DNA from: Candidatus Poribacteria bacterium | GTDB taxonomy: Bacteria > Poribacteria > WGA-4E > WGA-3G | Reading direction: 5' to 3' | Length of the DNA: 19,137 nt | Assembly: GCA_028818995.1 (NCBI GenBank) | Contig: JAPPMR010000308.1 | Coordinates: forward strand, 1-19,137 | Part shown: positions 1 to 6,174 of the stretch, piece by piece | How the letters are laid out: the number at the start of each line of letters is the position of its first letter | Position numbering within the stretch: position 1 is the stretch's first letter | The notes under the pieces: model-generated | The model's input: only the letters and a program-made list of their open reading frames with translations | Told to the model about the DNA's origin: nothing | Databases searched by the model: none | Position numbers and translations under genes: made by a program

Positions 1-2
1 GG

Positions 3-875
3 ACAGGGCAATACGACACCGTATCAAAAAACGTTATTCAACAAAATCCTGAAGATTGGATTCGGTTTGGTCTTGGCGTATCTGATGTTCAAGTTATCCA
101 AATTCTTGATACTGAGCAACCGACTGTCAAATCAAACCGTGCAGATAGTTTTATACAAGCGATTGTTAACGATAAAAATGTCGTAATACATTTTGAAATT
201 CAGACGCGTGACAGCACACAGATTCCAATGCCATATCGGATAGCGGGGTACGCAGGAAGGGGTATAGAAAACTTCGGAATGCCGGTCTATTCACATGTTA
301 TATATCTGCATCCCGATGCGGGTCGTAATGACCCAGGACAATACGTTCAAGAGATGCCCGGATATAATATTCTAATCCAATACAAGGTGATTAGACTATA
401 TGAATTAGAAGGACAAACCATACTGGATGTTAAACTAAAAGGATTAATTCCATTCGCACCGCTTATGAAACCTCCAGAAGATGTGAATTCAGAGGAGTGG
501 TTCCGGCAATGTGTTCTGGTTGCTAAGTCCGTGACTCAAGACGAGTCAAACCAAGCGGATTATCTTACCAACCTTGGTATTCTGGGTGGAATAATATTAG
601 ACTACGAAACTATTCGTGGTATTATTTTGGAGGAAACCATGCAAGAATCGTCTGTTATCCAACACTTCACACAACAAGGTATTGAACAAGGTATGCGAAA
701 AGGCACTATTGATGCTATACTTGAAGTGCTTGAAGAGCAATTTCAATCCAAAGGCGTTCAGACCTTAAAACCTGAGCTGGAGAAAATTGAAGAGCTGCAA
801 TACCTCAAACAATTGCTTCGCGAGGCAGCGCGGGCAAACAGTCTTGATGCATTCAAAAAGACATTAGAAGAATAA
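3..875 (+). CDS. Rpn-family PD-(D/E)XK nuclease / putative transposase-associated protein, 5' partial
   Basis: The frame is open from the left window edge, so the true start lies outside; 290 residues are visible. An ATG at 228 is internal and would remove the catalytic core. Numbering from the first visible codon, the N-terminal part reads YDTVSK and WIRFGLG, followed by the nuclease core: D48 in NRADSF, then E65-x-Q67 in HFEIQT, then PYRIAGYAGR. This is the D...ExQ arrangement of Rpn/PD-(D/E)XK nucleases. Probably only a few residues are missing. The C-terminal part (about 215-290) is helical, with the QGIEQGMRKG segment common in this family. Rpn proteins are DNA endonucleases linked to recombination; the cellular role here is unknown. 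The stop is 14 bp before the next gene, so the two are probably co-transcribed. The family call is by motif recognition only. Confidence 0.75.
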   Translation, partial: TGQYDTVSKNVIQQNPEDWIRFGLGVSDVQVIQILDTEQPTVKSNRADSFIQAIVNDKNVVIHFEIQTRDSTQIPMPYRIAGYAGRGIENFGMPVYSHVIYLHPDAGRNDPGQYVQEMPGYNILIQYKVIRLYELEGQTILDVKLKGLIPFAPLMKPPEDVNSEEWFRQCVLVAKSVTQDESNQADYLTNLGILGGIILDYETIRGIILEETMQESSVIQHFTQQGIEQGMRKGTIDAILEVLEEQFQSKGVQTLKPELEKIEELQYLKQLLREAARANSLDAFKKTLEE

Positions 876-889
876 AAAGGAGTTTTTAG

Positions 890-1603
890 ATGGCAAAACA
901 GAACCGAAATGTCCTTATTACTGGTGGCACAGGTATATTAGGCAGTGCTGTAACCAAAGCCTATCTTGCACATGGGGATGCCGTTGCAGTCACCTATCTG
1001 TTTGATAATGAAGTTGAACGTTTCAAGCAGCACAATCCTGAACTCAGTGAAAAAGTTACTTTCCTATTTGCAAACGTTACCGAAGAGACAGAGGTTCAGA
1101 AAACTATACAAACCTTCATCACACAATTCGGTCACCTGGATATTTTGGTTAACATCGTTGGTGGGTTTGTCGGTGGAATTCCAACTGCAGAACTTGAAAC
1201 GGACCGATGGGATTTCATGATGAATCTCAACCTCAAATCTGTCTTTCTCTGTTGTAAAACGGTGATTTCGCACATGACGGAACGGGGTTATGGCAAGATT
1301 GTTAACGTGTCCGCTCGCGCAGGACTAAAAGGTGAGGCTGGATTGAGTGCTTACTGCGTTTCAAAGGGAGGAGTGCGTACCTTGACAGAATCTTTAGCCG
1401 CAGAGGTAATGGATTCTGGTATAAACGTCAACGCGATCATGCCGAGTATTATGGACACCCCTGCTAATCGTGAAGCGATGCCGGACGAAGACCATAGTCG
1501 TTGGGTAGGCACAGAAGATGTTGCAAAGGTTATCTACTTCCTTACTTCGGAGGATGCAACTATAATCAACGGTGCTGCTATACCTGTTTACGGTAGGGCA
1601 TAG
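890..1603 (+). CDS. SDR-family NAD(P)-dependent oxidoreductase
   Basis: A 237-residue classical short-chain dehydrogenase/reductase, close to the usual 250 residues. The Rossmann glycine motif TGGTGILG is at residues 11-18, the NNAG-equivalent is NIVGG at 88-92, structural Asn is N114, and the active-site YxxxK is Y155/K159. The position that normally holds the catalytic Ser, 13 residues before the Tyr, is A142 (VNVSARAG), with Ser one residue earlier at 141. The ATG at 890 has an AAAAGGAG ribosome site ending about 8 bp upstream, which supports this start. The gene follows the Rpn-type nuclease by 14 bp. No substrate can be inferred from the sequence or neighbours; a cytosolic carbonyl/alcohol reductase is the general expectation. 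Confidence is high for the family and low for any specific reaction. Confidence 0.88.
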   Translation: MAKQNRNVLITGGTGILGSAVTKAYLAHGDAVAVTYLFDNEVERFKQHNPELSEKVTFLFANVTEETEVQKTIQTFITQFGHLDILVNIVGGFVGGIPTAELETDRWDFMMNLNLKSVFLCCKTVISHMTERGYGKIVNVSARAGLKGEAGLSAYCVSKGGVRTLTESLAAEVMDSGINVNAIMPSIMDTPANREAMPDEDHSRWVGTEDVAKVIYFLTSEDATIINGAAIPVYGRA

Positions 1604-1618
1604 TCTGTTTTTTCTTAA

Positions 1619-1640
1619 GCGTGTCCACGTCCCAACACGC
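1619..1640. repeat. Short inverted repeat after the SDR gene
   Basis: GCGTGT (1619-1624) and ACACGC (1635-1640) form a perfect 6-bp stem with a 10-nt loop, 16 bp after the SDR stop. There is no T-run on the 3' side on either strand (a T-rich stretch lies before it on the + strand), so it is not a convincing intrinsic terminator. It may be a degraded intergenic repeat. Confidence 0.35.
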
Positions 1641-1679
1641 ACACATGAACACCCAAATTCTGAGCATACACCGTCCCCC

Positions 1680-1700
1680 GGCGCGCTTAGAAAGCGCGCC
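1680..1700. repeat. Perfect intergenic palindrome (GC-rich REP-like unit)
   Basis: GGCGCGCTT (1680-1688) and AAGCGCGCC (1692-1700) are perfect inverted copies around a 3-nt AGA loop, followed by TACCAGTAG. The same pattern (GC-rich arm ending in CTT, short A-rich loop, AAG-starting arm, then a C-rich CTAC tail) recurs at 4459-4481, which points to a dispersed repeat family and not a gene-specific terminator. No T-run follows. Confidence 0.6.
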
Positions 1701-1764
1701 TACCAGTAGATGGCAACACCTAATTATCCGTCATCATATTCTCAACTCTTAAAAAATTCCTATT

Positions 1765-1800
1765 GCTAAAAAAATAAGATTTTACTGCTGAAAAAATAAG
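1765..1800 (+). repeat. Tandem AT-rich direct repeats upstream of nasT
   Basis: GCTAAAAAAATAAG (1765-1778) and GCTGAAAAAATAAG (1787-1800) are 14-nt copies differing at one base, with starts 22 bp apart, or about two helical turns. They lie about 100-140 bp before the predicted sigma-54 start point. They could be regulator sites, an A-tract bend or UP-like DNA; the sequence alone does not decide. Confidence 0.45.
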
Positions 1801-1813
1801 CAACTTATAATTC

Positions 1814-1860
1814 AATGCTTGTTGTTAATCTTTAAAATCATAGAGAATGCTTGTTGTTAA
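1814..1860 (+). promoter_or_regulatory. Paired 15-bp direct repeats, candidate activator sites for nasT
   Basis: AATGCTTGTTGTTAA occurs exactly twice, at 1814-1828 and 1846-1860. The starts are 32 bp apart, about three helical turns, which puts both copies on the same DNA face. Their centres are about 81 and 49 bp upstream of the predicted sigma-54 start. An enhancer-binding activator is required at sigma-54 promoters, so these are candidate upstream sites. They do not resemble the NtrC consensus (TGCACC...GGTGCA). Binding is inferred; the repeat itself is directly visible. Confidence 0.5.
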
Positions 1861-1874
1861 CCATTTCTACGTAC

Positions 1875-1891
1875 TTGGCACTAATTTTGCT
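1875..1891 (+). promoter_or_regulatory. Sigma-54 (RpoN) -24/-12 promoter of nasT
   Basis: TTGGCAC-TAATT-TTGCT matches the sigma-54 consensus TGGCAC-N5-TTGC at every core position. GG (1877-1878) and GC (1889-1890) are separated by exactly 10 bp. The predicted start point is about 1902. This would place transcription of the nitrate locus under nitrogen-type control. The required activator is not encoded in this window. Confidence 0.75.
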
Positions 1892-1968
1892 ATAAGTTTT
1901 GTGTGGTCCTTAATTATGTGTTTTATATGCACATTGTATTGGAATTAGAAAGGTTAAAATTCAACAGA

Positions 1969-2571
1969 ATGGAAGCAGTCGCTAAAACACAGAATGTTTT
2001 AATCGTTGATAACGATGTAAATCGGATAAAGCAGTTAGACCAAGTCTTTGAGGCAAGCAGATATAATATCATAGCACATGTCTCACTTCAGCAAGGACTT
2101 CTGGAACGGGTCAAACAGGCTAATCCGGACATCATTCTGATTGGCGCGGACTCGCCTTGTGATGAAACTTTAGAAACTGTTGCATCAATTAACCAAAATC
2201 ATCCGTGTCCGATTGTAATGTTTGCGCAGGACGAGCGTTCTGAGACAATTCAAAACGCTACATTGGCTGGTGTTTCCGCGTATGTTGTGGGCAAACTTAG
2301 TAAGGAACGGATTGAGACAATTATTAAGGCAGCTGTTGCACGTTTTGGAAAATTTCAAGCCTTGCAGCAAGAACTTGAAAAAACGAAAACAAGCCTTGCC
2401 GAACGCAAAATAATCGAACGAGCAAAGGAAATCGTTGCCCAACAACGTGGCACAACTGAAGCAGAAGCTTATCAAACTTTACGAAAAATGGCGATGGATC
2501 GTAGAAAACGCCTCGCAGAAATTGCACAGGACGTTCTGTCAATTGCAGAAGTCTTGACAAACAAGGTATAA
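1969..2571 (+). CDS. nasT: NasT-like ANTAR-domain response regulator, nitrate-locus antiterminator
   Basis: A 200-residue protein with an N-terminal receiver-like domain (about 8-125) and a C-terminal ANTAR domain (about 130-192) that binds RNA and prevents termination. NasT-type landmarks are ADSPCDETLE (60-69), HPCPIVMF, GVSAYVV, a linking helix, then the ANTAR signature with RAK at 151-153, EAEAYQTLRKMAMDR and IAQDVL. The usual phospho-acceptor Asp at the end of strand 3 is Gly (G59 in ILIGADSP), so control by phosphorylation is unlikely; NasT proteins are known to be held by the sensor NasS instead, but no nasS is seen here. The start is set at ATG 1969 because the usual NasT length begins there. 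A GTG at 1903 and an ATG at 1927 are in frame but add a non-conserved leader, and 1903 almost coincides with the predicted transcription start. Its likely RNA target lies directly downstream, before nirA. Confidence 0.88.
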   Translation: MEAVAKTQNVLIVDNDVNRIKQLDQVFEASRYNIIAHVSLQQGLLERVKQANPDIILIGADSPCDETLETVASINQNHPCPIVMFAQDERSETIQNATLAGVSAYVVGKLSKERIETIIKAAVARFGKFQALQQELEKTKTSLAERKIIERAKEIVAQQRGTTEAEAYQTLRKMAMDRRKRLAEIAQDVLSIAEVLTNKV

Positions 2572-2610
2572 GAAAACCTAATCGCGATATTTTAAAATTA
2601 AGATATAAGT

Positions 2611-2682
2611 GTATCGTTCAACGTTGAACGATACTACTAAATAAAACAGAATAACAAACACCCAACCAATGTAGGTTTGGGT
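2611..2682 (+). promoter_or_regulatory. ANTAR-type two-hairpin RNA leader of nirA (NasT target)
   Basis: Hairpin P1 has arms GTATCGTTC (2611-2619) and GAACGATAC (2626-2634) enclosing hexaloop AACGTT. Hairpin P2 has arms ACCCAACC (2660-2667) and GGTTTGGGT (2674-2682, one bulged T) enclosing hexaloop AATGTA. Both loops have A at position 1 and G at position 4, the hallmark of RNA sites recognised by ANTAR antiterminators. The motif sits between nasT and nirA and is followed 10 nt later by an intrinsic terminator, so bound NasT would favour read-through into nirA. A further small hairpin, GGACA (2685-2689) with TGTCC (2694-2698), uses the 5' arm of the terminator and could act as the antiterminator fold. 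Function is inferred from layout and family knowledge. Confidence 0.82.
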
Positions 2683-2692
2683 CCGGACATAG

Positions 2693-2737
2693 GTGTCCAT
2701 TTGGCAAAGCATTATGCTTGTCGGTGGACACTTTTTT
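2693..2737 (+). terminator. Intrinsic terminator (attenuator) in the nirA leader
   Basis: GTGTCCA (2693-2699) pairs with TGGACAC (2725-2731). An inner stem AAGCAT (2707-2712) / ATGCTT (2714-2719) lies within, and TTTTTT follows directly at 2732-2737. It lies 46 bp before the nirA start and downstream of the two ANTAR hairpins. This order indicates a regulated attenuator and not simply the end of the nasT transcript. Confidence 0.75.
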
Positions 2738-2783
2738 GTTTTAACTTTTTTTGACGTATAAGCAGAAGAAAGGAGATTCAAAG

Positions 2784-4334
2784 ATGAACCAACTTGAGAA
2801 GAAAACGAGGTTGAAGCGAACAAATACTGCAAAAAAGGGAAAGCCAAAACTTCATCCCGCTGAAGCACTCAAACGTGAAAAAAACGGGCTTGAGGTTGTA
2901 GACGATATTCCATATTACGTCCGAAATGGATGGGAATCTATTCCACCAGAAAAACGCGACAGACTTAAGTGGGTAGGTGTGTTTTACCGACGACAGACAC
3001 CAGGGGCTTTTATGATGCGTCTCCGAATGTCAAGCGGTTTTAGCAATTCAGCACAATTCCGCACCATCGCCTCAATCAGTGAAGCACACGGGCCAGGGTT
3101 TGTTGACCTCACCACTCGTCAGCAGATTCAACTACGTGGATTTACAATTGAAAACGTACAAAACATCTGGAACCTGCTTGAAGAAGTCGGCTTAAATTCA
3201 CTTCAAACAGGATTTGACAATATCCGAGGTGTTACAGGTTGTCCTGTTGCTGGACTGACTCCAAATGAGTTGTTTGATGCTTCACCTGTCGCAAAGAAGT
3301 ACACCGAAATTATTGCGGGCAATAGGGAATTTACCGACATTCCGCGTAAGTTTAATGTCGGCATTACAGGTTGTTTAGATAACTGCACACACGCAGCATC
3401 TCAGGATATCGCACTCACCCCCGCAATGAAAGAGATAGATGGACAAGAAGCGAAAGGTTTTAATGTTTCGGTTGGTGGGAAGATGGGTTCTGGCGGTTAC
3501 ACCCTTGCGGAAGATCTTGATGTGTTTGTTTTACCTGAAGATGCTGCGGAGTTGTGCGCCGAAATAACGCTGATTTTTAGAGATCACGGCCCACGGACTG
3601 TTCGGAACAAGTCGCGGATGGCGTTTCTTATTGCTGATTGGGGAGTGGAGAAGTTTCGTAAGGAGTTAGAATCACGTTCTCCCAAAACACTTCTACCAGC
3701 AGGAAAAGATATGCGTGGGAAGAAAAAAACAGATCACACGGGCATTTTCTCACAGAAACAGAAAAACCTTAACTATGTAGGACTTGTTGTGCCAGTGGGA
3801 CGCATGACAACAGCGCAACTTTATGAAGTCGCCCGACTAGCTGACCAATACGGCTCTGGTGAGATTCGGTTAACGCAAGGACAGAATCTGATTGTACCTA
3901 ACGTGCCGGATGCAAAAATTGGCGAGTTTACGGCTGAGCCGCTTCTACGAGAACTCCGCTATGATCCATCAGAAGTCATGCGCGGGATGGTCAGCTGCAC
4001 AGGTATTGACTACTGTCACTTCTCTCTGATTGAAACAAAAGAACGTGCAATGGAAGCAATCCGACATTTGGAGGCGAAGTTTGGCAATACAAAACCCCTT
4101 ACTGTATACTGGTCAGGATGTCCAAACGGATGTGGCAACCACGCCGCTGCGGATATTGGACTTCTCGGTAAGAAAACCAAAATAGACGGAGTTGTTACAG
4201 ATGCTGTGGACGTATTTGTCAAGGGAGATGCAGGTCCAAACCCTAAAATCGCCACAAAGTTATTAGAAAATGTGCCTTGCGACGATTTACCACAAGTACT
4301 TGAAGGGCTTGTTCCTTACCTTTCAAGAAAATAA
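2784..4334 (+). CDS. nirA: Ferredoxin-type assimilatory nitrite reductase (siroheme, [4Fe-4S])
   Basis: A 516-residue cytoplasmic enzyme of the nitrite/sulfite reductase family; NirA reduces nitrite to ammonium with six electrons, usually from ferredoxin. The family's repeated layout is present: ferredoxin-like half-domain (about 65-135, MMRLRMSSG and DLTTRQQIQLRG), siroheme domain (about 145-300, including GVTGCPVAGL and NVGITGCLDNC), then a second pair. The cluster and siroheme ligands are C405-x5-C411 and C446-x3-C450, 35 residues apart as in plant nitrite reductase. ATG 2784 is chosen because AGGAG lies 8 bp upstream; an in-frame TTG at 2751 has no such site and overlaps the end of the leader. 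Sulfite reductase is the alternative, but the ANTAR leader, nitrate transporter and nitrate reductase next to it favour nitrite. There is no NAD(P)H-binding flavin domain, so the electron donor is probably ferredoxin. Confidence 0.92.
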   Translation: MNQLEKKTRLKRTNTAKKGKPKLHPAEALKREKNGLEVVDDIPYYVRNGWESIPPEKRDRLKWVGVFYRRQTPGAFMMRLRMSSGFSNSAQFRTIASISEAHGPGFVDLTTRQQIQLRGFTIENVQNIWNLLEEVGLNSLQTGFDNIRGVTGCPVAGLTPNELFDASPVAKKYTEIIAGNREFTDIPRKFNVGITGCLDNCTHAASQDIALTPAMKEIDGQEAKGFNVSVGGKMGSGGYTLAEDLDVFVLPEDAAELCAEITLIFRDHGPRTVRNKSRMAFLIADWGVEKFRKELESRSPKTLLPAGKDMRGKKKTDHTGIFSQKQKNLNYVGLVVPVGRMTTAQLYEVARLADQYGSGEIRLTQGQNLIVPNVPDAKIGEFTAEPLLRELRYDPSEVMRGMVSCTGIDYCHFSLIETKERAMEAIRHLEAKFGNTKPLTVYWSGCPNGCGNHAAADIGLLGKKTKIDGVVTDAVDVFVKGDAGPNPKIATKLLENVPCDDLPQVLEGLVPYLSRK

Positions 4335-4353
4335 ACTGGAAATAACGATCAAA

Positions 4354-4382
4354 TGTAGGTTGGATAGAGCATAGCGAACCCA
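4354..4382. repeat. REP-like repeat, copy after nirA
   Basis: The segment starts TGTAGGTTGGATAGAGC and ends ATAGCGAACCCA. Its ends (GGTT / AACC) are complementary. It resembles a widespread REP-type motif of the form GTAGGTTGGGT...AGCG...AACCCA. A second, shorter and degraded relative (TATGGGTAGAGCGTAAC...) is at about 4519-4545. Identification is by resemblance only. Confidence 0.5.
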
Positions 4383-4409
4383 CAACTGTCAATTTAGTGC
4401 CTGATTTTC

Positions 4410-4481
4410 TTGTTGGAGGTTTTCAACCCCGATTATACCGATTGATTTTCACAAAATCGGGCTTACAAAGCCCTCCTACAA
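4410..4481. repeat. Nested palindromic intergenic element between nirA and the transporter gene
   Basis: Outer arms TTGTTGGAGG (4410-4419) and CCTCCTACAA (4472-4481) match at 9 of 10 positions. Inside are CCCGATT (4428-4434) with AATCGGG (4455-4461), and a perfect small hairpin GGGCTT-ACA-AAGCCC (4459-4473). No T-run follows, so it is more likely a mobile or REP-like element than a terminator. Together with the preceding repeat it fills most of the 250-bp gap. Confidence 0.6.
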
Positions 4482-4584
4482 GAGGTAATCCGGAAATTAT
4501 GTGCTTAAGTTTACACCTATGGGTAGAGCGTAACTAAACTCAACAACTACTGACAACTGAAAGGAATATTAATTAGGTAAGATA

Positions 4585-5940
4585 ATGGATATAAAAAATA
4601 AAGCAACACAAATAAAACTATTTAGTCTAAAAACGGTTCAGATGCGCACCTTCCATACAACATGGTTCGCGTTTTTCTTAGCCTTTTTCGGATGGTTCGG
4701 AATTGCGCCGCTCATGGCAATTGTGCGCGAAGATTTGATGTTAACGAAAGCACAAGTTGGTAACACGATCATCGCCTCTGTTGCAATTACAGTGCTGGTC
4801 AGAGTTCTCATCGGTCCGCTTTGTGACCGAATCGGGTCTCGAAAGGCGTATACATGGCTGCTCATTCTCGGTTCAATACCGGTGATGGGTATCGGGCTTG
4901 CACAGGATTACAAAACGTTCCTACTATTTCGTTTAGCAATCGGTGCTATTGGTGCATCATTTGTGATCACGCAGTATCATACCTCAATGATGTTCGCTCC
5001 AAATTGTGTCGGTACAGCGAACGCAACAACAGCAGGTTGGGGTAATCTGGGCGGTGGTGTTACGCAAATGGTTATGCCGCTTATTTTCACGGCAGTCCTG
5101 AGTTTTGGGGTGAATGAATTCCTTGGTTGGCGGTTGGCAATGATTATTCCGGGAATTGCCCTATTTATCATGGGATTCGTCTACTACTTCATCACCCAAG
5201 ATGCACCAGATGGCGACTATAAGGAACTCCGTAAACGTGGTGAACTTGAACCTGCTAAAGGCAAAGGCATGGAATCCCTCATGCTTGCCATTAAGGATTA
5301 TCGCGTTTGGGCACTGTTTTTTATTTACGCTGCATGCTTCGGTGTAGAACTTACCATCAATAATGTTGCAGCACTCTACTATCACGACCGCTTCCAATTA
5401 GACGTAAAAACAGCAGGTCTCATTGCAGGTTTGTTCGGACTTATGAACATCTTTGCACGCACCGTTGGTGGTGTTTTCTCCGATTTCTTTGCGAAAAACA
5501 TGGGGCTACGCGGGCGTGTCCTGTTCCTGTTTATTGTCCTATTAGGTGAAGGTATTATGCTTATGCTGTTCTCACAGATGGCAGTCCTTGTCATTGCCGT
5601 TGGAACAATGATTGTCTTCAGTTTCTTTGTGCAGATGTCTGAAGGGGCAACGTTTGGCATTGTGCCATTTATCAATCGGAAAGCATTAGGAGCAGTTGCT
5701 GGTATTGTTGGTGCTGGTGGAAATGCGGGAGCAGTTGCCGCTGGTTTCCTCTTTCGCGCAGAAAGTATCACAACACAGCAGGCTTTACTCTTCCTCGGTG
5801 GAATGGTTGTTGTCGCGTCATTTGCTACTGCCTTAGTGCGATTTTCACCTGCAGTACAAGACGCAGAGAAAAAAGCATTTGATGCTGCACTTGCTGAAAA
5901 ACAACGCCTGAAGGTAGAAGCAGGAAATGTACCAGCCTAA
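4585..5940 (+). CDS. narK: NarK/NasA-type MFS nitrate/nitrite transporter
   Basis: A 451-residue inner-membrane protein with about 12 hydrophobic segments, as expected for the nitrate/nitrite porter branch of the major facilitator superfamily. Both nitrate signature motifs are present: GWGNLGGGV at 151-159 (helix 5) and GIVGAGGNAG at 373-382 (helix 11). Two conserved substrate-binding arginines are at R73 (VRVLIGPLCDR, helix 2) and R292 (FARTVGG, helix 8). ATG 4585 has AGGT 7 bp upstream; the first 20 residues are polar and lie before helix 1 (WFAFFLAFFGWFGIAPLM). Its place between nirA and the nitrate reductase indicates nitrate uptake for assimilation, with possible nitrite export. It stands in for an ABC-type NrtABCD system, none of which is visible here. 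Confidence 0.92.
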   Translation: MDIKNKATQIKLFSLKTVQMRTFHTTWFAFFLAFFGWFGIAPLMAIVREDLMLTKAQVGNTIIASVAITVLVRVLIGPLCDRIGSRKAYTWLLILGSIPVMGIGLAQDYKTFLLFRLAIGAIGASFVITQYHTSMMFAPNCVGTANATTAGWGNLGGGVTQMVMPLIFTAVLSFGVNEFLGWRLAMIIPGIALFIMGFVYYFITQDAPDGDYKELRKRGELEPAKGKGMESLMLAIKDYRVWALFFIYAACFGVELTINNVAALYYHDRFQLDVKTAGLIAGLFGLMNIFARTVGGVFSDFFAKNMGLRGRVLFLFIVLLGEGIMLMLFSQMAVLVIAVGTMIVFSFFVQMSEGATFGIVPFINRKALGAVAGIVGAGGNAGAVAAGFLFRAESITTQQALLFLGGMVVVASFATALVRFSPAVQDAEKKAFDAALAEKQRLKVEAGNVPA

Positions 5941-5977
5941 TAATAATAATGCATTAACGGAGGGTTTATTCTAAATT

Positions 5978-6071
5978 GTGGGCATCAGTGATAGTCGGGA
6001 ATCGGAGTTCCCTCCTACAAAGAGGTGATCGTGTTAGTAGGAGCGATCTCCGAATCGCGACTGTCACCCAC
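5978..6071. repeat. 94-bp imperfect palindrome between the transporter and nitrate reductase genes
   Basis: The left side (GTGGG...TGATAGTCGGGAATCGGAG) is an imperfect reverse complement of the right side (CTCCGAATCGCGACTGTCA...CCCAC). An inner pair, TCCTAC and GTAGGA, allows one long folded arm. The CTCCTAC/GTAGGAG core is shared with the 4410-4481 element. It fills much of the 234-bp gap and carries no ORF or T-run. It is probably a dispersed intergenic element of this genome; an effect on mRNA stability between the two genes is possible but unproven. Confidence 0.65.
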
Positions 6072-6174
6072 AGAATTTCGGCAGACACAACATGAGTCTC
6101 AATTAAACGATTGAGGTTACATAGCAATAAAGTCTTTGAGATTATAAATTTACCGTCTAATCAGGGAGAAATCA

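Noticed and set aside
2702..2718. Possible second sigma-54 promoter (TTGGCA...ATGCTT) before nirA
   Set aside because: The GG-GC spacing is 11 bp, not 10, and the sequence is part of the terminator stem.
2751..2783. Upstream TTG start for nirA, adding 11 residues
   Set aside because: The ATG at 2784 has AGGAG at 8 bp; the TTG has no such site and directly follows the terminator T-runs.
2784..4334. Assimilatory sulfite reductase instead of nitrite reductase
   Set aside because: The ANTAR leader, NarK-type transporter and nitrate reductase in the same locus make nitrite the better substrate call.
4362..4377. GG-N10-GC spacing before the transporter gene suggesting sigma-54
   Set aside because: Apart from the spacing, the boxes match poorly, and the sequence belongs to a REP-like repeat.
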